From Paenibacillus glycinis (GTDB lineage: Bacteria > Bacillota > Bacilli > Paenibacillales > Paenibacillaceae), in assembly GCF_009909185.1 (NCBI RefSeq), contig NZ_JAAAMV010000011.1:99357-163356 (forward strand): 64,000 nt of DNA, read 5' to 3'. The notes below the pieces were generated by a model. That model saw nothing but the letters and a program-made list of their open reading frames with translations, was not told the origin of the DNA and ran no database searches. Below, piece after piece: positions 18,090-26,041 of the stretch. Made by a program: the position numbers and the translations under genes. Each line of letters begins with the position of its first letter. The stretch's first letter is position 1.

Positions 18090-18980
18090 ATGGACATTCA
18101 GCATTTCCTTACGTTCCGCGAGGTGGCCAAATGGCAGAATTTCACGAAAGCGGCCGAGCAGCTCGGCTATGCGCAATCAAGCGTGACGACGCAGATTCAG
18201 AAGCTGGAGCAGGAGTACGGCGTCGTCCTGTTCGAGCGGTTCGGGCGGCGGATGCGCTTGACCCAATCCGGCGAGCAAATGCTGGTTTATGCCAACCAAA
18301 TCTCCGATTTGTTCCGGGAGTCCAAGTCGGTTATCGGCAAGCAGGAGGGCGGCATGTTATGCCTGTCGACCATCGAAACGATGGCCGCCTTCTTGCTTCC
18401 GAAGTATTTGCACCGGTTTCGGCAGGTGTTTCCCAATATTCAGGTTATGCTTGAACCGGCCCAGGAGGAGCGCGTCAAGCAGTCGATCCGGGATGGCGAG
18501 GCGGACATGGGCATCCTTCTCAATGAACCGTTGTCGGACCCGGAACTGGACAGCATCATCATTCGTCGGGAAGAGATGGTCGTCGTGGCGAACAAAGACC
18601 ATCCGCTCGCGGGGCGGGACGTTGTGGAGTGGGGGCATCTAAGCGGAGAGTCGTTCGTCATGACGGAGCAAGACTGCACCTATCGCGACACGTTCGAGCG
18701 GGAGCTCAGGACGAGGCAGATTCCGTACCGGCGCGCCTTCGAGCTCGGCAGCATGGAAGCCATCAAGCAGTGCGTCTATTATGGGCTCGGAATCGCGTTG
18801 ATCCCGAGAATCGCCGTGTTGGCCGAACTGGAGAAAGACCTGCTCTGCACGCTGCCGCTCCGCATGGAGAACCTTTCCTTCTACACGCAGCTGGTCTATC
18901 ACAAGCGCAAATACATGACGCCGTCCATGAAATACCTCATCCAGCTGCTGACGGAAAGCCCGCAGACGCAGCTGGCCTAA
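18090..18980 (+). CDS. LysR-family transcriptional regulator
   Basis: A 296-residue regulator. ATG at 18090 is chosen because GGAG lies 9 bases upstream and the helix-turn-helix then starts at the family-standard place; the open frame extends to a TTG at 18048 without support. The DNA-binding part is MDIQHFLTFREVAKWQNFTK, followed by 'AAEQLGYAQSSVTTQIQKLE'. The effector domain has 'GMLCLSTIETMAAFLLPKYL' and the usual 'GLGIALIPRIAVLAEL' near the C-terminus. It is divergent from the 55-residue gene and followed by a terminator. Neither ligand nor targets can be read. Confidence 0.92.
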   Translation: MDIQHFLTFREVAKWQNFTKAAEQLGYAQSSVTTQIQKLEQEYGVVLFERFGRRMRLTQSGEQMLVYANQISDLFRESKSVIGKQEGGMLCLSTIETMAAFLLPKYLHRFRQVFPNIQVMLEPAQEERVKQSIRDGEADMGILLNEPLSDPELDSIIIRREEMVVVANKDHPLAGRDVVEWGHLSGESFVMTEQDCTYRDTFERELRTRQIPYRRAFELGSMEAIKQCVYYGLGIALIPRIAVLAELEKDLLCTLPLRMENLSFYTQLVYHKRKYMTPSMKYLIQLLTESPQTQLA

Positions 18981-18997
18981 GCCTGCGCGTTCGCATG

Positions 18998-19030
18998 AAG
19001 AAACCGCCCCACGGAGGGCGGTTTCTTGTT
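18998..19030 (+). terminator. Terminator after the LysR gene
   Basis: AAGAAACCGCCC and GGGCGGTTTCTT form a 12-bp stem with a 6-base loop, followed by GTTCTTG. Confidence 0.85.
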
Positions 19031-19114
19031 CTTGCCGAAGCTGCTTCTATTCAATGTCAACAAGTCGGCCAACGTCCGGGGAGGAACCCTTTCGCTTTGC
19101 CGGGGATGCCGTCC

Positions 19115-21427
19115 TTACGCCGCGTTCGGCCCGTGCTCCCGCAAAATCCGCGCCATCGCGGCTGCCGGCTGGGGCGGATAGTACAGGTAGCCTTGAATGT
19201 CGTTGCAGCGGTTGTCCTGCAGGAAATCGAGCTGCTCCTGCGTCTCGACGCCTTCCGCGACGATGGTCAGGTTCAGATGGCTCGCCATCAGCAGCATGGC
19301 GAGAATGATCGCCTCGTCCTTCGGTTCCTTGCGGATGCCGTTCACGAACGAGCGGTCGATCTTGATTTTGTCGACGGGCAGCCGCTTCAGGTAGTTAAGC
19401 GACGAGTAGTGGGTGCCGAAGTCGTCGATGGAGATCGTGATCGCCAAATTGCGCAGCTCCTGCAGCGTCAGTGAGTTGTCGTCGCGCATCGCGGTGTTCT
19501 CCGTGATCTCCAGCTCCAGATAAGCGGGATCGAGTCCGCTCTCGGCGAGAATCCCCTTGATCTGGTCGGACAGCCGGTTGCGCTGGCCGAACTGGCGCGC
19601 GGACAGGTTGACCGCGGTCCGCACGGGCGGCAGCCCGGCGTCCTGCCACGCTTTGTTCTGGTGGCATACGCTGCGGAGCACCCATTCGCCGATCGGCTCC
19701 ATAAGCCCGCTTTCCTCGGCGATCGGGATGAACAGCGACGGCGGGATGCTGCCGCGCTTGGGATGGTTCCAGCGGATGAGCGCCTCGAGGCCGACGATGC
19801 GTTTGCTCTCGATCTCGATCTGCGGCTGGTAGTGGACCTCGAATTCGCCGTTGTCGAGCGCGCGCCGCAGGCTGTTCTTGATGTAGATCTTCTCGTCGGC
19901 GTTCGCGATCAGCGAGTCGTCGTAGAGGCGAAAATTGTTTTTGCCTTCCTCTTTGGCCCGGTACATCGCGGCATCCGCGTATTTCATCAGCTGGGCGGCG
20001 TCATCCCCGTGGTCGGGGAAAAGCGTGACGCCGATGCTGGCCGTGACGAAGTAGTCGATATCGTTCAGGACGAAAGGCTGCTGAAACAGGTCGACGACCT
20101 GCTGCGCGGCCTCCTGCAGCTGGGCGGCGTCCGCGATCGCCGGCAGAATGATCGTGAATTCATCGCCGCCGATGCGCGAGAACAGCTCGTCCTCGTGCAG
20201 CAGGCCAGACAGCCGGCAGCCGACCTCCTGCAGCAGCAAATCGCCGCAGGCATGGCCGAGCGTGTCGTTGATCAGCTTGAATTGATCCAGGTCGAGGAAC
20301 AGCAACGCGAACGATTGGCCTTGGCTGCGGGCCAGCGCGATCGTCTCCTCCAGCCGCTCCTGAAAGTACGTCCGGTTGTACAGCCCCGTCACCGCATCGC
20401 GGTAAGCGACCTGCCGAAGCTTCCGTTCGCTGTGCTCCAGCAGCGTGTTCTGTTGGCGAAGCTCGTCCTCCGTCGCGATCAGCGCCCCGTAAGTGGCCTC
20501 CAACCGCTGATTGGCCTCGGTGAGGTGGACGGTGCGGTCCTTGACCATCCGCTGCAGGTTCTGGCGCTTGGTCAGCAGCACATACAGCAAGTAATTCAGC
20601 AATACGAGCACGAGCAAACCGCTCAGCGCGGTAATCCGCACGCGCGCATCGATGGCGTTCAGCTTGGCCTTGCCCGGCCGCGCGGCGAGCTCCCAGCGGC
20701 TGCCGGCCACTTCGATCGCCGCATGCACGGACGAATCGGCAAATAGATCGCTCCGCCCGAAGATCTGTCGGTCTCCTGCTCGGACGGCCATGTCGATGCC
20801 GCCGTCTCCTGCAAGGCCTGCGTCGCCCAGCATCGGCGGGATGTCCAGCACGACGGAGACGAAGCCCCAGAACCGGCCCTCGTCGAAGACGGCCTGGCGG
20901 GAAATCATGCCGAGACCGCCGTTCTTCAATGTCATGGGGCCGAGTACCGACGGGCCGCCGCTTGCCTTGGTCTGGTCCGCGTTCTGCCGGATGGCGGGGT
21001 CCGGGCTCGCGAACAGGTTCATGCCGAGCACCGATTCGTTCGATCCGAGCGGGTAGATGAACTTCGCGATGCCGTCCGGATACATGGCCAAATACCGCAC
21101 GCCGGTCGTCGAGCCGATGAAGCTGCCGGCAAAAGTATCGAAGCAGGCTTGATCCAAGGTCCGTCCTTCCGCGAGCGTGGCGTTGACGTATGCCTTGAGG
21201 CCGTCCGCGAGGAGCAGGCGGCGTTCCAAGGTAAGCTTGAGCGAGGCGGCATGCGTATTCAGCATGGCGGAGGTCTCTTGCCGGACCTCCTTGCGCAGCA
21301 TATGGTTATAGGCGTCCGTAATCCACCAGAAACAGACGCCGACGACGAGCGTGACAACGAGCAAAATCAATCGGATTTTGCGGGGATGCGTGAAGCGTGC
21401 TTGGGACGCCTTGGGCCAACCGTGCAT
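19115..21427 (-). CDS. CHASE-GGDEF-EAL c-di-GMP turnover protein
   Basis: A 770-residue membrane protein. ATG at 21427 lies 7 bases after AAAGGAG; a TTG seven codons earlier overlaps that site and is rejected. An N-terminal helix near residues 18-40 is followed by an extracytoplasmic CHASE domain ('YLAMYPDGIAKFIYPLG', 'FWGFVSVVLDIPPML'), a second helix near residue 270 and a coiled coil. The GGDEF domain has an intact active site, RIGGDEF, near residue 421. The R-x2-D inhibition site is absent (LHED instead). The EAL domain keeps EALIRWNHP, near residue 547, 'LELEITENT', 'IDDFGTHYSSLNYL' (His where Gly is usual), 'KIKIDRSFV' and 'AEGVETQ'. Both cyclase and phosphodiesterase activities are therefore possible. 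Signal unknown. Confidence 0.93.
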   Translation of the reverse strand: MHGWPKASQARFTHPRKIRLILLVVTLVVGVCFWWITDAYNHMLRKEVRQETSAMLNTHAASLKLTLERRLLLADGLKAYVNATLAEGRTLDQACFDTFAGSFIGSTTGVRYLAMYPDGIAKFIYPLGSNESVLGMNLFASPDPAIRQNADQTKASGGPSVLGPMTLKNGGLGMISRQAVFDEGRFWGFVSVVLDIPPMLGDAGLAGDGGIDMAVRAGDRQIFGRSDLFADSSVHAAIEVAGSRWELAARPGKAKLNAIDARVRITALSGLLVLVLLNYLLYVLLTKRQNLQRMVKDRTVHLTEANQRLEATYGALIATEDELRQQNTLLEHSERKLRQVAYRDAVTGLYNRTYFQERLEETIALARSQGQSFALLFLDLDQFKLINDTLGHACGDLLLQEVGCRLSGLLHEDELFSRIGGDEFTIILPAIADAAQLQEAAQQVVDLFQQPFVLNDIDYFVTASIGVTLFPDHGDDAAQLMKYADAAMYRAKEEGKNNFRLYDDSLIANADEKIYIKNSLRRALDNGEFEVHYQPQIEIESKRIVGLEALIRWNHPKRGSIPPSLFIPIAEESGLMEPIGEWVLRSVCHQNKAWQDAGLPPVRTAVNLSARQFGQRNRLSDQIKGILAESGLDPAYLELEITENTAMRDDNSLTLQELRNLAITISIDDFGTHYSSLNYLKRLPVDKIKIDRSFVNGIRKEPKDEAIILAMLLMASHLNLTIVAEGVETQEQLDFLQDNRCNDIQGYLYYPPQPAAAMARILREHGPNAA

Positions 21428-21659
21428 GTGCGGGCTCCTTTCAAACAAACGGAAAGTTCTGGAAATGATCGGCTCTTGGTACTATTTCGGCATAAATCGA
21501 CAAATTCCTCCAAGGATTGCTAGATTCGGCAAGCGCGAGTTGAAAAAGCCGGCCAAGACTACGCTAACGGCTGCGGCCGGAAAAGATTCCCGGCAGGTTT
21601 CCGCCTTCCCGCGGGCGAATAGAAGAGATAATCTTCGCGAATAAAGGAGTGAGCCGCCA

Positions 21660-22682
21660 ATGAATCAGTGGCATTTGCTGCCCAAAGTCGACCTTCACGT
21701 TCACCTCGACGGAAGCCTGCGGCCGGATACGGTCCTCGCGATCGCCGAGGCCGAAGGCATCGGGCTGCCGGTCTCGACCGAGGCGGAGCTCATTCCCTAC
21801 ATGCAGGTGGACGAGGAATGCCGCAGCCTGCCGGAGTATTTGAGCAAATTCGCGTTTACGACCCGTTTCCTGCAGTCCGGCGCGGCGCTGGAGCGCGTGG
21901 CGTTCGAGACGCTGGAGCAGGCGGCCGCGCACAACTGCCGTTATATCGAGGTGCGCTTCGCCCCTCAGCTGCACCGGCTTAATGGGCTGCACGCGGAAGA
22001 AGCCATCCATCACGTCATCGAAGGGCTGAAGCGCGCGGAGCGGCAGTTCGATATTCAGGGACGGGCGATCGCGATCTGCATGCGCAACCACGACCGCGCG
22101 GATAATTTGGCCGTGATCGAAGCGGCGGCCCGATACGCCGGACGCGGCTTGGCGGCGGTGGACCTGGCGGGCGACGAGTCGTCGTATCCGCCGGAGCTGT
22201 TCCGCGACGTCTTCGCGCTCGCGCATAAGCGCGGGCTGCCCGTCACCATCCATGCGGGCGAAGCGGGCGGAGCGGCCAACGTCTACGAGGCGGTCGAGCA
22301 CCTGGGCGCGTCGCGCATCGGCCACGGCGTTCGACTGCGGGAGAACCCGGACGTGCTGCGTATGGTGCTGGAGCGGCGCATCCCGCTCGAGATGTGCCCG
22401 GTCAGCAACATCCAGACGAAGGCGGTGTCGGGCTGGGATGCCTATCCGATCCGGGAATACTTCGAGCAAGGTCTGTCGATTACGCTGAACACGGACAATC
22501 CGAGCGTCTCCGGGACGGATATCACGCGGGAATACCGCATCGTCGCCGAGAAGTTCGGTTTCACCGACCGGGAGCTGGCCGTCCTGATCCGCAACGGAGC
22601 GGGAGCGGCGTTCCTGGAGGACTCGGAGAAGAAAGCGCTGGTTCGGCGCATCGACGCGGAGCTGGCGGCATTGAATCTATAG
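21660..22682 (+). CDS. add: Adenosine deaminase
   Basis: A 340-residue zinc-dependent TIM-barrel deaminase converting adenosine to inosine in purine salvage. The start follows AAAGGAGTGAG. The zinc ligands His13 and His15 are in 'PKVDLHVHLDGSLRPDTV'; 'TIHAGEAGG' supplies His198 and the catalytic Glu201; 'SRIGHGVRL' and 'LNTDNPSVSGTDI' (Asp279) complete the active site. All key residues are present. It is divergent from the c-di-GMP enzyme, and the 232-base upstream region shows no clear operator. Some close relatives act on adenine, but length and motifs favour adenosine. Confidence 0.92.
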   Translation: MNQWHLLPKVDLHVHLDGSLRPDTVLAIAEAEGIGLPVSTEAELIPYMQVDEECRSLPEYLSKFAFTTRFLQSGAALERVAFETLEQAAAHNCRYIEVRFAPQLHRLNGLHAEEAIHHVIEGLKRAERQFDIQGRAIAICMRNHDRADNLAVIEAAARYAGRGLAAVDLAGDESSYPPELFRDVFALAHKRGLPVTIHAGEAGGAANVYEAVEHLGASRIGHGVRLRENPDVLRMVLERRIPLEMCPVSNIQTKAVSGWDAYPIREYFEQGLSITLNTDNPSVSGTDITREYRIVAEKFGFTDRELAVLIRNGAGAAFLEDSEKKALVRRIDAELAALNL

Positions 22683-22952
22683 CAAGAAGCGGCATGGCGC
22701 GCCGCGCAACCGTAACGCTAACCGTAGGCAACCAAGAACGCAGCTTTTGACCATCACCATCGCAACGTTAATCGCAACCTCTTCGATTCGCGGCGCTGCC
22801 AAGGATCTGAGAGTGCCGGCGCTGGAAACTTCCTTGGCAAGCAGGGGCCGTCCGGTCGACTTCGAGTGCGTTTCTCCTTTATACTTACGGAAAAGAACCA
22901 TTCGGTTTGGCCGGATCGTCCGGCCGGGCGAGGGAGAGGAGCTGCGGGAAAG

Positions 22953-24023
22953 ATGAGCATGGATACATCCGCTGCGGAGCTGCGGGAAAGCGAGGAGCAG
23001 GCGGATCGGGCGCGCCGGGAACGCTATTCGCGGCAAATGCTGTTCGCGCCGATCGGCGAGAGCGGGCAGCGCAGGATCGAAGCCGCGCAGGTCGCGATCG
23101 TGGGCATGGGCGCGCTCGGCACCGTCATCGCCAATCATTTGGCCCGGGCGGGCGTAGGGCGGCTGCGGATCATCGACCGGGATTACGTCGAGCGGAGCAA
23201 TCTGCAGCGGCAAATGCTGTACGACGAGGACGACGTCTTGGAGGTTCGGCCCAAGGTCATCGCCGCGGAGCGGAGGCTGAAGCGGATCAACGGCGGCATC
23301 GCCGTCGAACCGATCGTCTCGCATCTAACGGCCGCCAACGCCGAGGAACTGCTGGACGGCGCCGATCTCGTCCTGGACGGCACCGACAACTTCGGCACGC
23401 GCCTGCTGCTGAACGACGTCTGCTTCAAGCACGGAATTCCGTTCATCTACGGCGGGGCCGTCAGCTCGAACGGGATGAGCGCGGTATTCGTTCCCGGCGA
23501 GACCTCCTGTCTGCGCTGCCTGCTCGGCAGCGGCGACAGCGCCGGGGATACGTGCGACACGGCGGGCGTGATCTCGCCGATCGTCGACATCGTCGCCTCG
23601 CTGCAGGCGGTGGAGGCGCTGAAGCTTCTCGTCGGCGCCGGCTCCGCGAGGCGGCAGGGCCTGCTGTCCATGGACATCTGGCGGAACGGCACGCTCGACA
23701 TGAAGCTGCCTTCGCCGAGCCCGACCTGCCCGACGTGCGGGCTCAAGCAGTATCCGTCCCTGAACGCCGCGGACGCCGCGCTGCCCGTCACGCTGTGCGG
23801 CCGGGAGACGGTGCAGATCGGCGGGCGCCGGGGGCTTGATCTGGATGTACTGAAGGAGAAGCTGGCGCGTTCCTGCGCGCTGACATCGAATCCGTACCTG
23901 CTGAGGGCGGAGCTGCCCGAAGGCGAGCGGCTCGTGATCTTCCCCGACGGGCGCGTGCTCGTGCAGGGCACGGAGGATCTGGCGCGCGCGCAGTCGCTGT
24001 ACGATCGTTACGTCGGCTCGTGA
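22953..24023 (+). CDS. moeB: MoeB/ThiF-family adenylyltransferase (E1-like)
   Basis: A 356-residue enzyme that would adenylate the C-terminal Gly-Gly of a MoaD- or ThiS-type sulfur carrier. ATG at 22953 is preferred; the longer frame from 22866 includes sequence unlike the family. 'RYSRQMLFAPIGESGQRRIE' is the typical start, 'VGMGALGTVIANHL' the nucleotide loop, and 'DRDYVERSNLQRQMLY' the helix that binds ATP. Zinc-type cysteines occur as 'CLRCLLG' (near residue 186) and 'CPTCGLKQYP' (near 258). The C-terminal extension ending 'FPDGRVLVQGTEDLARAQSL' is like the Bacillus MoeB/ThiF group. No molybdopterin or thiamine genes are adjacent, so the carrier partner is undecided. Confidence 0.85.
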   Translation: MSMDTSAAELRESEEQADRARRERYSRQMLFAPIGESGQRRIEAAQVAIVGMGALGTVIANHLARAGVGRLRIIDRDYVERSNLQRQMLYDEDDVLEVRPKVIAAERRLKRINGGIAVEPIVSHLTAANAEELLDGADLVLDGTDNFGTRLLLNDVCFKHGIPFIYGGAVSSNGMSAVFVPGETSCLRCLLGSGDSAGDTCDTAGVISPIVDIVASLQAVEALKLLVGAGSARRQGLLSMDIWRNGTLDMKLPSPSPTCPTCGLKQYPSLNAADAALPVTLCGRETVQIGGRRGLDLDVLKEKLARSCALTSNPYLLRAELPEGERLVIFPDGRVLVQGTEDLARAQSLYDRYVGS

Positions 24024-24149
24024 TTCAAATTTTGGCGAATGGTGTATATAAATGCCAACGGTCGTGTATAATAGCAGAAGCAAGCGGTCGTTGGCTTCCG
24101 TGCGAATAACGGAAGAAACATCAAATTTATGTAAAGTCTTGTAAGCTCA

Positions 24150-24178
24150 TTGCAATTCAAAATTAGATATGATACTAT
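24150..24178 (+). promoter_or_regulatory. Promoter of the cold-shock gene
   Basis: TTGCAA, a 17-base spacer, then TACTAT preceded by TGA (24173-24178). The predicted transcript starts near 24185 and has an untranslated leader of about 135 bases. Confidence 0.6.
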
Positions 24179-24205
24179 GGCCTTAGTCATAAAAGAACCT
24201 GAATT

Positions 24206-24269
24206 CACATATTGAAAAGGGTTGTCATTTTGTGAATGGTACCTTTTTCAATGTGTGATTTTTTTATTT
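24206..24269 (+). terminator. Attenuator-like hairpin in the csp leader
   Basis: CACATATTGAAAAGG pairs with CCTTTTTCAATGTGTG (one mismatch, one bulge) and is followed by ATTTTTTTATTT. It lies between the promoter and the csp start, so it would end transcription before the gene unless it is melted or bypassed. Confidence 0.6.
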
Positions 24270-24321
24270 CGCAAACACGAATAAAAAGTACATGTTAATT
24301 TAATTTTGGAGGTAATTCCCC

Positions 24322-24522
24322 ATGCAAACAGGAACAGTTAAATGGTTTAACGCAGAAAAAGGCTTCGGTTTCATCGAAGTTGAAGGCGGCAACGATGTAT
24401 TCGTACATTTCTCCGCAATCGTAGGCGACGGTTTCAAAACGCTTGACGAAGGCCAACGCGTTGAGTTCAACGTTGTTCAAGGCAACCGTGGACCACAAGC
24501 AGAAAACGTTGTAAAACTGTAG
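24322..24522 (+). CDS. csp: Cold-shock protein (CspA family)
   Basis: A 66-residue single OB-fold nucleic-acid chaperone. It opens with [20 protein letters not shown], which contains RNP1 (KGFGFIEV), followed by RNP2 'VFVHFSAI'. The start lies 8 bases after TTGGAGGT. Codon use is far less GC-biased than in neighbouring genes, as expected for a very highly expressed gene. It binds single-stranded RNA and DNA and melts RNA structures. The structured leader suggests post-transcriptional control by temperature or by the protein itself. A terminator follows at once, so it is monocistronic. Confidence 0.97.
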   Translation: MQTGTVKWFNAEKGFGFIEVEGGNDVFVHFSAIVGDGFKTLDEGQRVEFNVVQGNRGPQAENVVKL

Positions 24523-24541
24523 TTTTACCGTTTTCTTTCAG

Positions 24542-24575
24542 AAAGCCCTGCGCTTGCGCAGGGCTTTTTGTTTTG
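24542..24575 (+). terminator. Terminator of the csp gene
   Basis: AAAGCCCTGCGC and GCGCAGGGCTTT form a 10- to 12-bp stem around a tiny loop, followed by TTGTTTTG. Confidence 0.92.
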
Positions 24576-24725
24576 CCCGGACATGAGCCGAATCGAAACC
24601 GCATAGAATGAAACTCCACAAAGAAATCGACGAATGGCCGATACCTGTTTCAATCCATCGCTTAAGCGTTTAATAAAGGGGTAATGCATTGCAGTCCGTG
24701 GGGATAGATGCCGGGAGGTTTGGCC

Positions 24726-25811
24726 ATGTCGGTTCAGAAAGGGTTTTTCCGGGTATGCCTGGGGATTATCGCCCTGCTGCTCATCGTATATTTGACGGCG
24801 AAGATCAGTTTTATCTTTCACCCGCTGCTGACCATCTTCAACATCCTGATCGTGCCGTTCATGCTGGCGGGCTTTTGTTATTATTTGCTGCGCCCGATCG
24901 TGAACGCGATGGTGCGGCGGCGCTTGAACAAAGTATTCTCGATATTGCTGATCTACGTGCTGGTCGCCGCGATCCTGGGATTGTTCGTCGCGGTCGTGTG
25001 GCCGACGCTGCAGACGCAGGTGGAGAATTTCGTGAAAGGCGCGCCGGATCTGATCGAGAGCTTCCAGCGGCAGTTGGACCGTTTGCAGGACAACCGCATG
25101 CTCTCCTCGTTCGTCGACAAGGACACGGACGTCAGCGCGAAGCTGTCGGAATATTTGAACGACGCGATCACGGCGGCTTCCAATTACGTGTCGAACATCG
25201 TGTCGATCGTGACCAATTTTTTCATCATCATCGCGACGGTGCCGATCATCCTCTACTATATGCTGAAGGAAAGCGACCATATCCCCACTTCGATCCTCCA
25301 TGTCATTCCGCGGCGGTACCGAAAGGACGGGAAGGACGTGCTGGCGGATATCGACTCGGCGCTCAGCGGTTTCATCGTCGGGCGCGTCATCATTACGTGC
25401 CTGCTCGCGATCATGCTGTACGTCGGATTTCTGATCATCGGGCTGCCGTATTCGCTGCTGCTGGCGATCGCGGCGTTCTTCCTCAACATCATTCCGTACA
25501 TCGGGCAGTTCTTGGGCGCGATCCCGACGATCATCGTCGCCTTCACCGTGTCGCCGACGATGGTGTTCTGGGTCGTCGTGGTGACGCTGATCGCGCAGCA
25601 GATCGAAGGAAACGTGCTGTCGCCGAGCATCTACGGCAGACGGCTCGACATCCATCCGCTGACGACGATCGTGCTGCTCTTGGTGGCGGGCGAGATCGCC
25701 GGCTTTCTCGGCATCATTTTGGCGATCCCGGCGTATATGGTCGTCAAGATCATCGTGGTGCGCGTCTATCGGCTGTTTCTGGCGGAGAAGGTAGAAGAGT
25801 TGGTCGATTAG
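24726..25811 (+). CDS. AI-2E family transporter (YueF/YtvI-like permease)
   Basis: A 361-residue polytopic membrane protein. ATG at 24726 lies 7 bases after GGGAGG; the ATG at 24708 is before that site and is rejected. The pattern is three N-terminal helices, a hydrophilic helical segment (residues about 95-145), then five helices. Family motifs include 'FCYYLLRPIVNAMVRRRLNK', 'LNIIPYIGQFLGAIPTIIVA' and 'QQIEGNVLSPSIYGRRLDIHP'. The family name comes from E. coli TqsA. Members include sodium/proton antiporters as well as the proposed autoinducer exporter, so the substrate is open. It is monocistronic with a terminator just after it. Confidence 0.9.
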   Translation: MSVQKGFFRVCLGIIALLLIVYLTAKISFIFHPLLTIFNILIVPFMLAGFCYYLLRPIVNAMVRRRLNKVFSILLIYVLVAAILGLFVAVVWPTLQTQVENFVKGAPDLIESFQRQLDRLQDNRMLSSFVDKDTDVSAKLSEYLNDAITAASNYVSNIVSIVTNFFIIIATVPIILYYMLKESDHIPTSILHVIPRRYRKDGKDVLADIDSALSGFIVGRVIITCLLAIMLYVGFLIIGLPYSLLLAIAAFFLNIIPYIGQFLGAIPTIIVAFTVSPTMVFWVVVVTLIAQQIEGNVLSPSIYGRRLDIHPLTTIVLLLVAGEIAGFLGIILAIPAYMVVKIIVVRVYRLFLAEKVEELVD

Positions 25812-25820
25812 CGGCTTTGA

Positions 25821-25858
25821 AGCGACGGTTCATGGTACGATGGACCGTTGCTTTTTTT
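25821..25858 (+). terminator. Terminator of the AI-2E transporter gene
   Basis: AGCGACGGTTCAT and ATGGACCGTTGCT form a 13-bp stem, with two G-T pairs and a 6-base loop, followed by TTTTTT. Confidence 0.9.
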
Positions 25859-26041
25859 GCGCGCGGAGCGGAGCGGAGCCGTAGAGGCGGCAGCGCGATT
25901 CGTGCATGGATCGGCTGCCTATTGAGCGCGTTCGCAAGCCTTCAACCGGCGTGTATTCCGCTAGAATCGATTGTGCTAGAATTGATAGCATACAAACAAT
26001 AGCCATGCTAATTGCAGTGAAGACGCTGGAGGGCGAAGGTA

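Larger units (their letters stand above)
24024..24321. other. Long AT-rich leader region upstream of the cold-shock gene
   Basis: About 300 bases, clearly richer in A and T than the rest of the window. It holds TATAAT at 24067-24072, a better promoter at 24150-24178 and a strong hairpin with T-run at 24206-24269. Short hairpin CTTCCG/CGGAAG is at about 24096-24117. No gene seen. Confidence 0.65.

Noticed and set aside
22677..23324. Minus-strand frame opposite the MoeB/ThiF gene
   Set aside because: The plus strand shows clear E1-like motifs; the minus frame is a shadow.
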